From Diphasiastrum complanatum (taxonomy: Eukaryota; Streptophyta; Lycopodiopsida; Lycopodiales; Lycopodiaceae): DNA of 64,000 nt. The notes under the pieces were generated by a model, which worked only from the letters and a program-made list of their open reading frames with translations, did no database searches and was not told the origin of the DNA. Of the stretch, positions 13,001 to 25,866 are shown one piece after another. The translations under genes and the position numbers were made by a program. Numbering within the stretch: the stretch's first letter is position 1; each line of letters opens with the position of its first letter. The stretch spans positions 5,645,599-5,709,598 of the forward strand of contig CM055108.1 of NCBI GenBank assembly GCA_029204225.1, in the 5' to 3' direction.

Positions 13001-16000
13001 GCGATCTACTGCAGGGGACATTGATGGTGAGGACTTCAGAGTGTGCTCATTTGGGAGTACAGGTTGGCATTACAGCATGGGGCCAGTTTTGGACATTGGC
13101 ATCGATGGGGAGGAATCTACCATCACGGGCGTGGATAAGCTATCTATAGCTTTCATGCATTTGGCTGTATTTGCAGGAGTCTAGGCTTGGCACAAGTGTT
13201 GGAATTTCCATGGTGCAGATTCTCAGGTGGTGAGATCAGGGATAAGCCTAGAGGAAGTCACTCAGAGCCATATACCTCAGTACGATCAGGGAGACAGCAA
13301 TCTCGGGATCCCATGAGCGGCGACTCAGGGATATGCTTGCGTTGGCATGGTGTCGGGTGGCTCATAGCCAGGGAGAGCGAGCAGATGCTAGGAGCCAGGT
13401 GGAGCAGGTGATGCTTTGGAGTTCGGCTTGTCTAGCAGGATGGTGACTGGGATCGGAGACATCAGGTGATCATAGTATGTGGATGACGAGTCCATTGGGG
13501 TGGCACTCATGGAGATGCTACAGTTGCTCAAGTATGATATGTCATTGTATGGACGATGTTCTTCAGCTGGTGCATCATGTGATGACCTAGGGATGGGTCA
13601 TGCCTACTTGGAGGTAGATGGCATGGAGTGTACATGGGGTGGTACATATCTTGAGGGCATGGAGTGCATTACGGGGTGATGTGGATCTAGCATGCCCATG
13701 GTTGTGAGCCAGCAGAGATGGAGATGGTTGCTCAGGGAGTGACAGCTGATACTTTGGCGAGTAATCCGGTGAGCTGCATGGTCATATGCACGGTAGTCTC
13801 CAGGTTGGCGTCACATGTTGTTTCTATCCATCATTATTTGGTAAGCAAGATGCAGTTTTTGGTTAGATCCAGTTGGAGTCTAGTTGCACTACAGGTGGAC
13901 AGATTCTTGGGGAGCTATCAGCGGGTAATGGATACTTGGTGATCAAATGGTATAGGGTACAGGGTTCTGGAGCTATCCTACCTGATATGCTATGGATCGT
14001 GGGTGAGTTATTCATCACGATAGTGGATCTAGTTTGCATTTGCTTTGGCTTGGACGCTATGATGGATACAGTGTTGGTGAGATAGGCTCCTTGGTGGGAG
14101 GCCCATGTACTGGTCAAATCAGAGTTGGCAACGTCAAGCATGGAAAGTTGAACCTACATGGGATGTAGGACAGGCAGATCATCATCAGTATCTCTGGGAG
14201 GTGGGCGAGCTACTCAGGTATAGTCTATGGTGAGGTTTGTGTACATTCATTTATTGAGTCCTTGGTAGACTCTTGTGCTTGGAGCATGGGGAATGGATGG
14301 GGATCAGCTTTTAGGACTTATTGGATAGATGTATATGCTTGGACGTGAGAGCATCTTGGTATAGGTGCAGGCCATGGTTGAGGACCTGATTTGGTGACCA
14401 GTGGTGTAGCAGCGGATCTACAGGTGGCACAGGTGTTGGTACGACAGGATACCACTTATGGGCAGGCCTTGGTCATGTATTTGACGCTTTATCATTCGTG
14501 TTGGTTTGCATGAGTGTGTGTGGGCTTGCATGTTGCCTTGTCACGGGAGTTTAGATTTGAGTCAGAGTTGTATGTGGTTGTGCATTTGCTACGTCAGGAA
14601 CAAAGTAGTCATGTTATGCCGTTTATCTGGTGAGGGTGCAATCTTATGGTGGCAGTAAGATTTCCTCAGGTTGAGCCTCAGTCGCTCATGTATGTCAGCT
14701 TTACAGGTCTGTGCTTGTAAGTGTTTGATAGGATGCCAGCCTAGCTAGATGGAGGATGTAAGTCTCATGGTGGTAGTGGGATTTCCTCAGTTTGAGCCAT
14801 GTCGCTCATGTGGTCCACTTGTGTTCAAGTCGCATTGGGGACGAGTCAGTTGGTCGAGAGTACGGTGGTAGACTCTCTATATGAGCATTGTGTTTACATG
14901 ATACTTTGTGTGCCAAACCTGGTGGTTTGATGGTGTGCTTGAGTGTGAGTCAAGTACAGGGTAGCAAGAATATGCATAACATCTTTTGGACACTCCAGAC
15001 GCTGCTGCAATATATTTCTTTACTCCTACTGCATTTGAGCTTAAGGGAGAGTGTTAAGAATCAGATTTGATCTGATATGTTTATTGTAAGCTCGAAATGC
15101 AGTATTGTAAGTAACTATACATATTTTCAGTTAATTAGGATTTACAGTTTTTGGTTGTTATCGGGACGTGACCCACTATTGTCATATCAGTCGGACACTA
15201 ATCCCGTAGACGGCTACTTGGGTTAGCCGGGTAGCCACACATAGGAAGAATTAGCCTGTACAGAGTTATTTACAGTACTTGCTATACTTGGGGGCATGTC
15301 CCAAGTTTGTCGGTCGAATTTGGCCATATTGGTCCCGACCTTAGTTGCTATGGTGATTGTGTGATGTGATCTGCATACTGCACTAGATTCTATCAGAATT
15401 TCAACAGAACCGTGGGTTCTATGGTTTTCTTTTTCTATTGATCCATATTGCATGTAATGACAATTTTTTTTTGCATATTGTGGTTCACTCGGGGTCGCGA
15501 ATCGCGATTTGAATTACGATTCTTGAATTGCCCGTGGATCTATTGTAAATATATAGTTCTTTCTTGTGGTGTTATAGATACATAGTACAATTCTTCAACG
15601 CATTATCCTAATATAAGCCTTGAAATTTGTAATCAAAATTTGTCTAGAATGTATGTGTATTTTAGAAATTTGAAAATTTTGATGATATGGCTTGATGACG
15701 TGACGTATTCATCCATATGCTTATTCAAAAAATCCGTGTGCATTTTCGTTTTCAAGGTGCCATATTGAAAACGTTTTCATATTCTGGTAACTATGGAACA
15801 ATGACGTAGACTCTCTCAGAAAAATGCAACAAAAAATGTAAGCAGATGAAAATAATGTACACAGAACTTAAAATGGATAACATTTTAAAAATTGGAAGAA
15901 ACTGGAATTAAGTTGCTCAACTTTTACATGTAAAGTGCATTAGGGCTGCAGTACTGCAGGAAATGAAATGGAAATATCTATTTTTATCAGTGCTGTGCAT

Positions 16001-19000
16001 TGACGCTTCTCTAGTTTTCCTGAAAACAGTACTACTGTTTTTTGTAATTCTGAAAGCGTTATAGGGGTTCATTCTAAATTTTTCTTCAAGTCCACTTCCA
16101 AGAAACAGCAAATGGAAGATTAGATAGTAGAAGGTTCTATTGATGTTTGGCTGACTAATGCTTTTCCATATATGATTACTTCCCATCAGTTGTATGAGAT
16201 TTTCAGCAGTAGATTGCCGAGCTCCTGGATGATTCAAATTGACTCAAATAATAGGGAAAGATTGAAACTAAGGGGGAAAAAATCAGGTATAGAGCCTTGA
16301 CTATGGAACAAGGGAGAAAAAGTGTTTTAGGGTTTAGTAGAAGCTCGAATTGAGTAAATACATTATGAATCACAATGCTTTGGAACTATGGCAGTCTGTT
16401 TCACTCCTACAACAATGCTTACTTTGATTTCTTTTTCTTACGATGTGAAACTTTGGGGGCACCAAGTCTTCAAAGGGGTAATGTTCTGAAAACTCCTTGC
16501 TTTTATGGAGTTTGCAAACCTTGTCCATCTACGATTGCAATCTATAATCTTGTTGAATCCACAGAGTAGTCTCAATCATGTTAGAGCGTGCTTAATAGTG
16601 CATGTGGACAGAAGGGAACATAATTTCACTCTAATGTGATGTTGCTCCCTTTCTCTATGTCTTTCTTTGTGTTGTCAAGCCGGGCAGCAATAGAACATAT
16701 AATGCGCCAAAATTAACAGCCTTAACTAATTAGAGTTCAATTTTGTGTCATTTTTTTGTCTCACTCTTGTATCCAGCAAAGTTGTTATAAACCAACAACA
16801 TAAGTTTCTGAAAGCATTGATCACATCTTGATCAGACAGATAAAATGACTGCGGATCTTGTGTCCAGTGAAGCACTAGTTACAGCTTATTTGAGCTCTGC
16901 TTCCGATCTGTATCATGATTCACAACCTGGTAGAAGACAGTTGCTTGAATTATGGAGTTGATCCATTTCCAGCAATGGTACCTTCCATTCTTCTCCAGGA
17001 GTCGAAATTGTGCAAATTTTGAGGCGAGTTATATAATGTTGAGACATCTATGGTGCTGCCATTAACAGCTTGTAAGAGACTGAAAGGAATGTTCTGCTGG
17101 GGGTCATCCTCTGCATTTACTGTCATACCAGCGATTTATAATGTTTGGTAGCTTGCAGACAAAATCGTGTTTTCATCAGTACCTCTCTAAGTTCATTTGC
17201 TAGGAACAGTTCACAGAAGAGTAGATGCCCTTCCAATACTTGGCCGACATTTGCTACTTTAAATCTCAAAGGAATGATTTTTCAAAAATCAAGTACTTTG
17301 CTTTTAATTCAGTTAGCAAATCTCGTCAAAATGCTTGTAATTTGTGTCCTATTGTCTAAAAATTGTGGCATACAACTTTTTGATTTGATCCTTGTTGGCA
17401 CTAAATCTTATTGAACAGACATTGTGATCCGAATCATGTCTGTTGCCACCACCTTCAAACCAAATTGTTTTCAAATTGTAGCTATGTGGTTTTGCTATAC
17501 AAGAGATGTTAAGTGATTTGAATGAAAGCCATGTAGGAACATGCTTGGTCATGGTATTAGTTTTGATTTTAACAGAACCTTTTGCAAACTCTGAGAGTTC
17601 CTTAATCTTAGGACCTTTGCAATTATCAATATTTGAAGTATGGGTCATGAAAGGTATGAGAGTTGTCTCTAGATTATTATCCAGGTAGAGCTGAACAATG
17701 GAGGCAGTAAGGCATCTATCTAAAATGTTCTCCATGTAGCATATGATCATCCCCATGTCATTGTTCAGACAGGTGCCACATAAAAGGATGTGTTGTTGAT
17801 AAGTTTTCAGCTGAGCTGTGTACTCCATTCATTAAGCATGCTTAAATTAGTCTCATTGACATGAACTGTGTGACAATCGTTTAATACTGGTACCTGTTAC
17901 AGGCTCGGCGAGCATTACGTGCTTTAAAGGGCTTGGTGAGGCTTCAAGCTCTAGTCCATGGTCATGCAGTAAGGCGACAGGCTACAACCACATTTCGATA
18001 CATGCAGTCTCTTGTTAAGGTACAAGCTTGTGTACGAGCAAGAAGAGTAAGGATGTCAGAAGAGGGCCAAGCAATTCAACGTCAATTATGGGAAAGGCGT
18101 CAGCAAGAGATACATGCAAGGAAGTCAATGGTAAGCTTAGCTGCACGCGTAGGGCTTCTTTGACCAGAGTATTGACTCAAAGCTCTGTGAAATCCAGTCT
18201 GTACATTCTTACCAAGCTTTCACTGGTCATTTGCTTATACTGATTCAAAAGAAACGCTTACATCTTTACCATCCCTTCTTCAATCAAGCAGTCAGACGCA
18301 AATGCTCTTGAGGGGTGGAATGAGAGCACCCAGTCTGCTGAAGAAATACAGGCTAAAATCCAGAGCAGGCAAGAAGCTGCTGTCAAGCGTGAAAGAGCTC
18401 TGGCTTATGCATTTTCTCATCAGGTAGTACTCCCTGTCATGCAATTACCTTGAACTGGCGAGTGCTATAATGAATATTCAACTAAACGTACTTGCTTTAT
18501 GTGTACTGCATGAACTGGCCAGTGCTATAATGAATATTCAACTAAACTTGCTTTATGTGTACTACAAGCTTTGGCGATCTTCTCCGAACGAGGCTTCCAT
18601 GTTTCTTGATTGTGAGTCTGATAAGCCTTATTGGGGATGGAGCTGGCTGGAACGTTGGATGACTGGTAGGCCATGGGAAACTAAGTTCTATGACAAGGAG
18701 GTTCGAGAAAGTTCAGTTAAGAGCATTGAAGCTACTGCAACAAAAGTTCTGGACGTGGATTCAGCGAGGTTGAATAAAGGCACCAAATCTCGAATAGGAT
18801 CACTACAGGCAGGAGCAAACAAACTTTTGAATAGCTATTCCAGTCCACTCTTAAAAAAGGTTAACAATCTTGGATCTCAATCACCCGTGGCACCACCCAG
18901 CAAGCCAGCACCTATTCAGATTAGTTCTGTTAATCCAAGAAACATCCCAACAGGTGAAGAAGATGGAAATGGTGAAGCAAGGAGCACACCCAGCATACGA

Positions 19001-19372
19001 GCTGCTGCAATCCGATTTGGCAGTCGATCTAGCTATGCCAGCTCCATTTGGGATGAGGAAAGTCTGGCTAGCATTCCATCATGTCCCAATTATATGTCAG
19101 CAACTCAATCTGCTCAAGCTAAGTCTCGTTCTCATAGTGCTCTTAAGCAAAGATCTGGTAAACCGGAGAATGAATTGTTAGCATCTGCTAAAAAGAGGTG
19201 GTCATATCCAATCACTGTATCTCCACCTAGCAATGGCAGCCATGTGCAGCCTGTGAACACACTAACATATCTGCAAGGCCAGAAAAGTCCTAGTTTGAAG
19301 TCTGTTCCTGCAGTAGTCAAGACGGAGAGGTCCACAGCATCTCTTGAGGGCACTGGACAGAATAATATCTGA
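7048..19372 (+). CDS. IQD: IQ67-domain (IQD) calmodulin-binding protein, five coding exons
   Basis: Coding exons are 7048-7167, 7454-7768, 17903-18130, 18292-18423 and 18569-19372. All junctions are GT-AG and phase 0, giving 532 residues. The protein opens [15 protein letters not shown], the typical IQD start. The IQ67 domain begins at about residue 129 ([14 protein letters not shown]) and crosses the conserved intron after residue 145 into [20 protein letters not shown]. Further IQ-like and 1-5-10 hydrophobic-basic repeats run to about 200. [10 protein letters not shown] follows at about 287, and a DUF4005 block ([16 protein letters not shown]) at about 438. IQD proteins bind calmodulin and act as scaffolds at microtubules, plasma membrane or nucleus. 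Full length is preserved and no frame break is seen. The subfamily member is not assigned. Confidence 0.93.
9905..9940. repeat. Perfect 36-bp palindrome
   Basis: The 18-base half GAACCGTACCATGGTTCA is followed directly by its exact reverse complement, with no loop. It contains nested dyads (CCATGG, GGTACC-like). It lies 25 bases left of the intronic retrotransposon insertion. Confidence 0.95.
9970..10423 (+). repeat. 5' LTR of the intronic element
   Basis: It matches the 3' LTR from its TGTTAAG start through TGTGATGTGATCTGCATA. It keeps about 126 bp (roughly 10265-10391) that the 3' copy lacks. The last ~25 bases present in the 3' copy (ending TTCAACA) are not found here. The following TGGTGGAGC could be a non-methionine primer site or the scar of a small deletion, so the right end is uncertain. 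Confidence 0.7.
15052..15406 (+). repeat. 3' LTR of the intronic element
   Basis: It is near-identical to 9970-10423 over the shared parts, with an internal deletion near 15341. It ends TTCAACA immediately before the GAACC target duplication. Confidence 0.75.
17349..17828 (-). other. 159-codon open frame in IQD intron, antisense, unassigned
   Basis: This is the longest open frame in the non-transposon part of the intron. The translation has mixed composition with six cysteines, no repeat, no obvious signal peptide or transmembrane segment, and no family I recognise. It may be a chance frame in AT-rich DNA or a relic of a mobile element. There is no sign of splice sites or a paired domain in neighbouring frames. 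Confidence 0.15.
18452..18568 (+). repeat. Tandem ~60-bp duplication spanning the last IQD splice acceptor
   Basis: Copy one (18452-18511) and copy two (18512-18568) share GAACTGG(C/G)CAGTGCTATAATG-type sequence through TTTATGTGTACT, with a 3-base indel. Only copy two ends CTACAAG and provides the acceptor before exon 5; copy one ends CTGCAT. The duplication makes up most of the 145-bp intron 4. Confidence 0.9.
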
Positions 19373-22300
19373 AGACAGCTAGCAAAATTCTCATTGTGAA
19401 GTGTGCTCCACTGGCTTATGAATTGAGACATGTAGAGTGGCTCTTGAGAGAGTTGAAAGAGAAGATGAATTAGAGCTTTTAGATTAGATAAGGAAGAATG
19501 ATTGATATTATGCAATTTGATGAGGGTACCCTTGCAGAGAATCTAGAGCTATGATTAAATGCTAGGTTTATTTTGATTTAGAAACTCATCAGCTGGCTGG
19601 TTTTGGAGTGACCATAAGTAACACCTACTTGAAGGTCATTTGGGTGTGAGTGATTTGACAGAATGTATCACTTGTGTTTCATACAATTTTTTGTATTTGG
19701 ACTTTCATGTTGGTTGACGATCATTTGTATCTGAATTTAAAGGCTAGCACATAAATGCTCGAGTCAAATGCGCTTCAGGTTATGAACTAGTTTGTCTCTT
19801 TAAGCTGTACGATGTGTTCTTTATAGGAGTCTCAGATCACCTTTGCTTCAAAATGGGCCCGTAGATTCTAGAACCGATGACCTTCAAGGGTTTATGAACT
19901 TGATAGAATTTCAATCATTCTGTGAAAGCCAGAAGTTATTTCTCCTTCTCTGTACGGTTGTCGTGAAGTTGAGCCTCTCTCGTTTCAGATCAACCAAAGT
20001 AACTGCCTGGTTAAGAGGGTTTCACATCTGAATCATTGAATAGCACAATATTAATTCGAGGTCGCCAACTTAAAACTTGTCCGGAGATTTTTTTTGAGCT
20101 GTTAATGATTTTGAGCAGGGTTCATTGTTAATGATGTCAATTGAAACCAGCTCATAGTAATCAGTTCTAATGATCTTGAGGACAACTACCAAAATCGCAA
20201 ATGCTTGATGTGCCAAGGCAAGCCAGCATTTTCAATCGTGTACAAATAAATGAGAAATTGGATCTTCAATTATAGTATTGGCTTTTGATACCAATTTCTC
20301 ATTCTTTTCCAAAGTCAAAAAAGGCTTCTCTTAATGCATGTCTTTGGCACAAACCGTGTATGTCAAATTTAAGTGCTTTCATGCATTATACACTTACCGT
20401 GACCTAAGCTTAGGACATTTCGTATTTTCATCATTTGACCATATCATATTTTGTATCTATTCAAAAGTAAAGCTTAACGTTATTAATACTATAAGAGCAC
20501 CATCACCAGCAATGAAGGACACATACAAGCACTTGAGAGTACAAAATATTTTTAGGACTTATCGTCATAATATCTAGGATGGTTGTAATAAAGGATTAGC
20601 AAAATGATCATCAACCAATTTACCTCTTTTAAGTTGGACCGACTCACAATGAACCCTTGAACATATATTATGTACATAATCTATCAAGTAGGAAATATAT
20701 ATGCTCTTGAATCTGCCACAAAGAGGGAACAATCTTGAGAACCTAAGAACTATGCTGCTCAATATCTCAAAGATGTGTTTTTTTGGGCACCTATTGTCAA
20801 TGTTTTCATGGATATTATGATAAGTTCTAATGATTGCATGCCAGTTCATGGATTGCCATGCCAAGTTTTTATGAGACAATGTCATAATGTTCAACAAAAG
20901 ACACTTAATTTAGGTAACACCAAAATAGGTGTGTGAGGGCTTGAATTAGAGGTAATTAAACCTCACTTTTAGCTTCCATGTAGATTTATCAAAAAATTAA
21001 AAAATATCATTAGAAAGCCATATTTTTTAAAATCGTTTTTTCATCTTTTTGGTATGTACTGATGGATCACAACCACGTGCAAGTGCAATGAGATTGTACT
21101 GACAATTCTGATTTTGCTCAATATTTTCTCTTATTGATTGATTTTAGTCAAAACCATATTTTCCGTCCCCCCCAAAAGAAAAAGAAGATCATATTTTGAT
21201 CAAAATGCAGTCTAGATCCAATATTGATTACATAACTGGCATGCAATCATTAGAACTTATCATAATGACTGAAAATAACAAGTAATATCATGAAAATCAC
21301 TAACATACAATACATTTGATGAATTTTAAGCCCAAATAGTGAATATTAGTCAAAAAATCGTTAAAAATTGAATACATAGCAATTAGGCTATGGAGAACAT
21401 CCAAAACATTTGTCTTCAGGCTAAGAACAATCAAGATCATGAGAAATCACGTACTTGGAGGTCAATTTCACCATCAAGAAGAAGCAAGGAGCTACTATAA
21501 AAAAAACTACAAAAAGCTACTAAAAAGCAAAAAGGTTTTCCACCTTTTGATCAATGCAAGCTGAGGTTTTGATACCACTATAAAGATCGCCAAGTGTAGA
21601 TCCTTAAGATCCTATTGCATATGCCAAAAGGAGTGCTATGGAGCCAAACCACCCAACCAAGTAGAAACTGAAGATCAGACCTCAATTAGCTTACTCCCAA
21701 GCCATGGTGACTAAATACAAGAGAGTAGGAATTTTTGGTAACTCGGAATCTGAAAGTAGAGTAGCGTGAGTTTCTGTATGTATATATAGACCCCTGGGGC
21801 TTAGGAATATTCCTTCCAAATCCTAATCCTTCACTAAATTCATATTCAATTTATTTTTATCTTCTATGCATGCATAAAAGCCATCAATCACCACAGATTG
21901 CTTCACATGTCCTAATAGGAGTGCCTAGGCCCTCACAAGGTTATTAATGATATTTTTGGCCTAGCTAATAAACTCATACATAGGAGTGTCAAATATCCAC
22001 ATCAAGAATTATTGTCAATCCTCTGAACCGAACATGGAAATTTGAAGCTTAGCGTGAAAGAAAAATCTATCTACGTGGCTTAAAGCCCTTCAAGATTGCT
22101 CCTAACACCAATCTATATGTGCTAGAACGAAAGCCAAAGACAAGTGATTGATGCTAATGGAAGCCAATTTTCCTAAGTGCTTTCACCATCACTAGGCTTG
22201 CTACACTTTCCTCTTGACTCTATGATGTCGCTACAACCTGCTCCCATGATTAAGTGTCCTAAGGCATGAAAGCAAGCTATACTTCTCAAAATGCTATATT

Positions 22301-22400
22301 TTTTAATCTTAAAATCAAAAGGAGACAATAACATGAGTTAGCAAGGCAGGCATATCCTACATGTAAAATAAAGAACAAAACATCATAGAAACACAAGCAA
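19373..22400. other. IQD 3' flank and intergenic AT-rich DNA
   Basis: The 3' UTR presumably lies in the first few hundred bases; no polyadenylation site was fixed. No gene is recognised up to the simple repeat at 22482. The stretch includes the 33-bp inverted repeat at 20814-21266. Confidence 0.5.
20814..21266. repeat. Perfect 33-bp inverted repeat with 387-bp spacer
   Basis: The arms 20814-20846 (starting ATTATGATAAGTTCTAATGA) and 21234-21266 are exact reverse complements. The interior has no coding potential. The 453-bp total would suit a non-autonomous DNA transposon, but no clear target duplication flanks the arms (left GGAT, right GACT), so a MITE identity is unproved. Confidence 0.8.
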
Positions 22401-22616
<216 letters not shown>

Positions 22617-22818
22617 GCAAGTTAGAAGAGTAGCTAATCCAAAAAAGACCCTTTGTAAAGATGATCCTTATTTTTTTTCTCTAAGTTTTTCTTATACACA
22701 GTCCAATCAAAACACTCATATTTGAAATCCTCGTAATGTAGAAAAAAGTATTTTTTGAAAAAAATTGTAATTTGGCATTGGGTGCTAGTTTAGTTTAAGG
22801 TTCGTTAAAATCTAGTCA

Positions 22819-25800
22819 GGCACATGACTTCAAGGAAAGAGTGGTTTTCAGAACTCAAGGAAATTGACAATGGTGATGAACTTGGACAAGTTGATGGCAA
22901 AATGCTATCTGTTAAAGGAGTTGGAGTGGTACCAGTGAAGTTAGCCAACAGGAAGATAAAGTAGATAAGCAATGTGCAATATGTACCTGGCTTAGCTAAC
23001 AATCTACTATCTGTTGGGATGATGGCTGATCAACAACTCAAGGTTGAGTTTGACAGTGACAAATGTCTTGTCAAAGACATCAAGAATCACTACAAAGTGA
23101 TTGCTACAGGAGCTAGAGTCAACGAGAATCGACTCTACAAATTGAATGCGAGATCTTTTACTCAAGCTATGGTAAGCACTGTTGATAGTCAAAGTGATCT
23201 TTGGCATCAAAGGTTTGGTCATATCAGAGCTCAAAGCTTGCAAATTCTTAAAAGAAGTAATCTAGTTATTGGATTGCCTGATATCTCTTTTGAAGGAAAA
23301 ATTTGTGAGAGTTGCATTTTGGGAAAACAACATAGAGAGAGATTTTCCAAAGATGGAGCAAGATGAGCCAATGGCATTCTTGGTCTTGTTCATAGTGATC
23401 TGTGTGGACCAATACAAACTAGGTCCATTAGTGGTTGTTACTATTTTATCACATTCATTGATGACTATAGTAGACATATTTGAATTTATTTCAAAAGCAA
23501 GAAATCTGATGCTTTTGCCAAGTTTAGAGAGTTCAAGGCTCTAGTTGAAAAACAAACAGGTTGTTGTATTAAGACCCTCAGATCAGATGGTGGCGGTGAG
23601 TATTTTTCAACAGAGTCTATAAACTTTTGCAAGGATCAGGGTATCAAGAGACAAACCACTACACCCTATTCACCACAACAGAACAGAGTTGCAAAACGAA
23701 AAAACAGATCCATTGTGGAGATGGCTAGGGCAATGCTTAAGAGCAAGGGTTTGCCAAATACTTTTTGGACAGAAGCATGCAACACAGCTACTCATATCTT
23801 GAATCGGTGTCCTATGAAGTCCGTGGAGGGTAAGACACCTTACGAAGCTTTTACTGGAAAGAAACCTAATGTTTCTCATTTACGAGTATTTGGTTGTGAT
23901 GCTTACACTGATGTACCTGATGAGAAACGAAAGAAGTTGGATGCAAAAGCTGTTAAGTGTATTTTTCTTGGATATGATGAAAGATCCAAGGCATACAGGA
24001 TGTATGACACAGATGCACAAAAGATCATGATTTCCAGAGATGCTACTTTTGATGAGATGGGTCAAAATGACCAAATAAAATTGACAATTGATCCCTTTGA
24101 TGATAAAGCTAAAGTGCAAGTGAAGGAAGAAGTTGGTGTCGATATGGAAGAGCCAATGGAAAAAGACAGGGTCAATAATGAGATTCCTAGGAGAGTGCCT
24201 AAGTGGTACTTGTCAGTAACAAGTGATGCTAATAAGGGAGATACTCCCGAACCAAATGAGCAAGGAGAGCTTAGAAGATCAAGTAGAAATCAAAAACCTC
24301 TTGCAAGATTAGAGATGAATCTAGCCCTAATGGGTTCTATGCTCAAGGCTCAAGAACCAGATTTTTTGATAAATCAAAGGAGCACAAGGAGTGGCATGAA
24401 ACTATGGAAACAGAAATAGAAGCTATAACGAAAAATAGGACGTGGAACTTGGTTGAGCTACCTGATGGTAAGACGCCTATCACTTGCAAATGGATATACA
24501 AGATCAAATATGGAGCTGATGGGCAACTCAACAAGTACAAAGCACGGTTGGTTGCGAGAGGATTTGAGCAGCAGGAAGGTATTGATTTTGAGGAAACCTT
24601 TGCACTCATAGCTAAGATGGTAACTATACGTTCTATCATTGCTATTTCTATTTTCTATGGTTGGAAGATCCAGCAAATGGACGTTAAATCTGCTTTTCTT
24701 AATGGAGTGCTGGATGAAGAGGTGTACTTAGTACAACCTCAAGATTTGTTGAGCCAAGGAGAGAGCATTTTGTTTGTAAGCTCAACAAAGCCATTTATGG
24801 ATTGAAGCAAGTACCACGGGCGTGGTACTCTTGCATTGATGAACACTTCAAGCGAAGGGGAATGATAAAGGGTGATGCTGATCCAAATCTCTACATTCTA
24901 AGGCAAGACTCAAATATAGTGTTCATTGTGTTGTACGTGGATGATTTGATTAGTATAGGAAGTAATGAGAGTTTAATTGATGAAATAAAATCAGATCTTT
25001 CCAATGCTTTTGACATGAGTGATCTAGGATTGATGCACTATTGTCTTGGCATTGAAGTATGGCAAAAGGAAGACATGGTCTTTCTTACACAAAGCAAATA
25101 TGCAGGATTGTAAGCCTTTGAGTACACCTATGGATGTCAACATGAAGCTTACTGCATATGATGAATCTGAGAAATGGATGCTTATTTGTATAGACAGCTG
25201 GTGGGTAGTTTGATTTATTTGACACACATACGACTTGATATTTCTTTTGGTGTTGTTAGTCAATTTATGCAAGATCCTAGTCAAGCACATTGCAAGTCTG
25301 CTAAATGTATTTTCAGATACATTCGAGGGATATTGAATTTTGGTTTGAAGTATGATCAGTCTGAAGCGCCAATGTTGGTAGACTATACAGATGCCGATTG
25401 GGCAGGTAATATTGATGACAGAAGATCTACCAGTGGTCATACATTTAGTTATGGTACAACTGCAATTTCATGGAGCAGCAGAAAGCAACCTACAATAGCC
25501 TTATCATCGACGGAAGCTGAATATCGAGCACTCAGCAATGCTACACAAGAAGTGGTATGGTTACGAAGATTGCTTGCGGATTTAGGTCAACCACAGGTGG
25601 ATGCGACTACTATATCTTGTGATAATCAAAGTTGCATTCACCTTGCCAAAAATCCAGTTCTACATGCTCGAACCAAACACATCGAAATACACTACCATTT
25701 TGTTCGAGAGATAATTCTTGATGGAGCCATTGATCTTGGTTTTTGTAAATCTGAAGATCAAATGGTAGCTATTTTTACTAAGTCATTAGGTAGATGTAAA

Positions 25801-25866
25801 TTTGAGTGGTTTCGTACTCTATTAGGAATAGAAGAATGTAATTTTATCATTGAGGGAGAGTGTTAG
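22819..25866 (+). mobile_element. Copia 1: 5'-truncated Ty1/copia pol relic (protease edge to RNase H)
   Basis: The relic starts inside the protease region (HMTSRKEWF at 22819). It continues through the integrase zinc finger (WHQRFGH, CESC near 23200-23320), the integrase core (LRSDGGGEY near 23578, a degenerate PQQN near 23677) and reverse transcriptase with YVDD at 24933-24944. RNase H follows, with STEAEYRAL near 25511, and the frame ends at 25866. Gag, zinc knuckle and 5' LTR are absent. Stops and frameshifts fall near 22963, 23365, 24390, 24780 and 25110. The integrase segment 23715-24419 is still open. Confidence 0.88.

Larger units (their letters stand above)
9970..15406 (+). mobile_element. 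Non-coding LTR retrotransposon (LARD-like) in the IQD intron
   Basis: Direct repeats begin TGTTAAGAATCAG at 9970 and 15052. A purine tract (AAGGGAGAG, ending 15051) precedes the second, as a polypurine tract should. The element ends TTCAACA at 15406 and is flanked by GAACC at 9965-9969 and 15407-15411, a 5-bp target duplication. The 4.6-kb interior has no frame resembling gag, protease, integrase or reverse transcriptase. It is G-rich on the + strand with many scattered ACAGGT-like words. The size and lack of coding fit a large retrotransposon derivative mobilised in trans. The orientation is the same as the host gene. Confidence 0.75.
7769..17902 (+). other. 10.1-kb second intron of the IQD gene
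   Basis: The donor GTTTGC at 7769 and the acceptor ending TTACAG at 17902 bracket the intron at the family-conserved position inside the IQ67 domain. About 5.4 kb of it is one LTR element (9970-15406). The remainder (7769-9964 and 15412-17902) is AT-rich and shows no recognised gene. Two imperfect CTCTCTCT-plus-TACAGT blocks near 9560-9620 and 9718-9770 look like a diverged short repeat. Confidence 0.85.
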
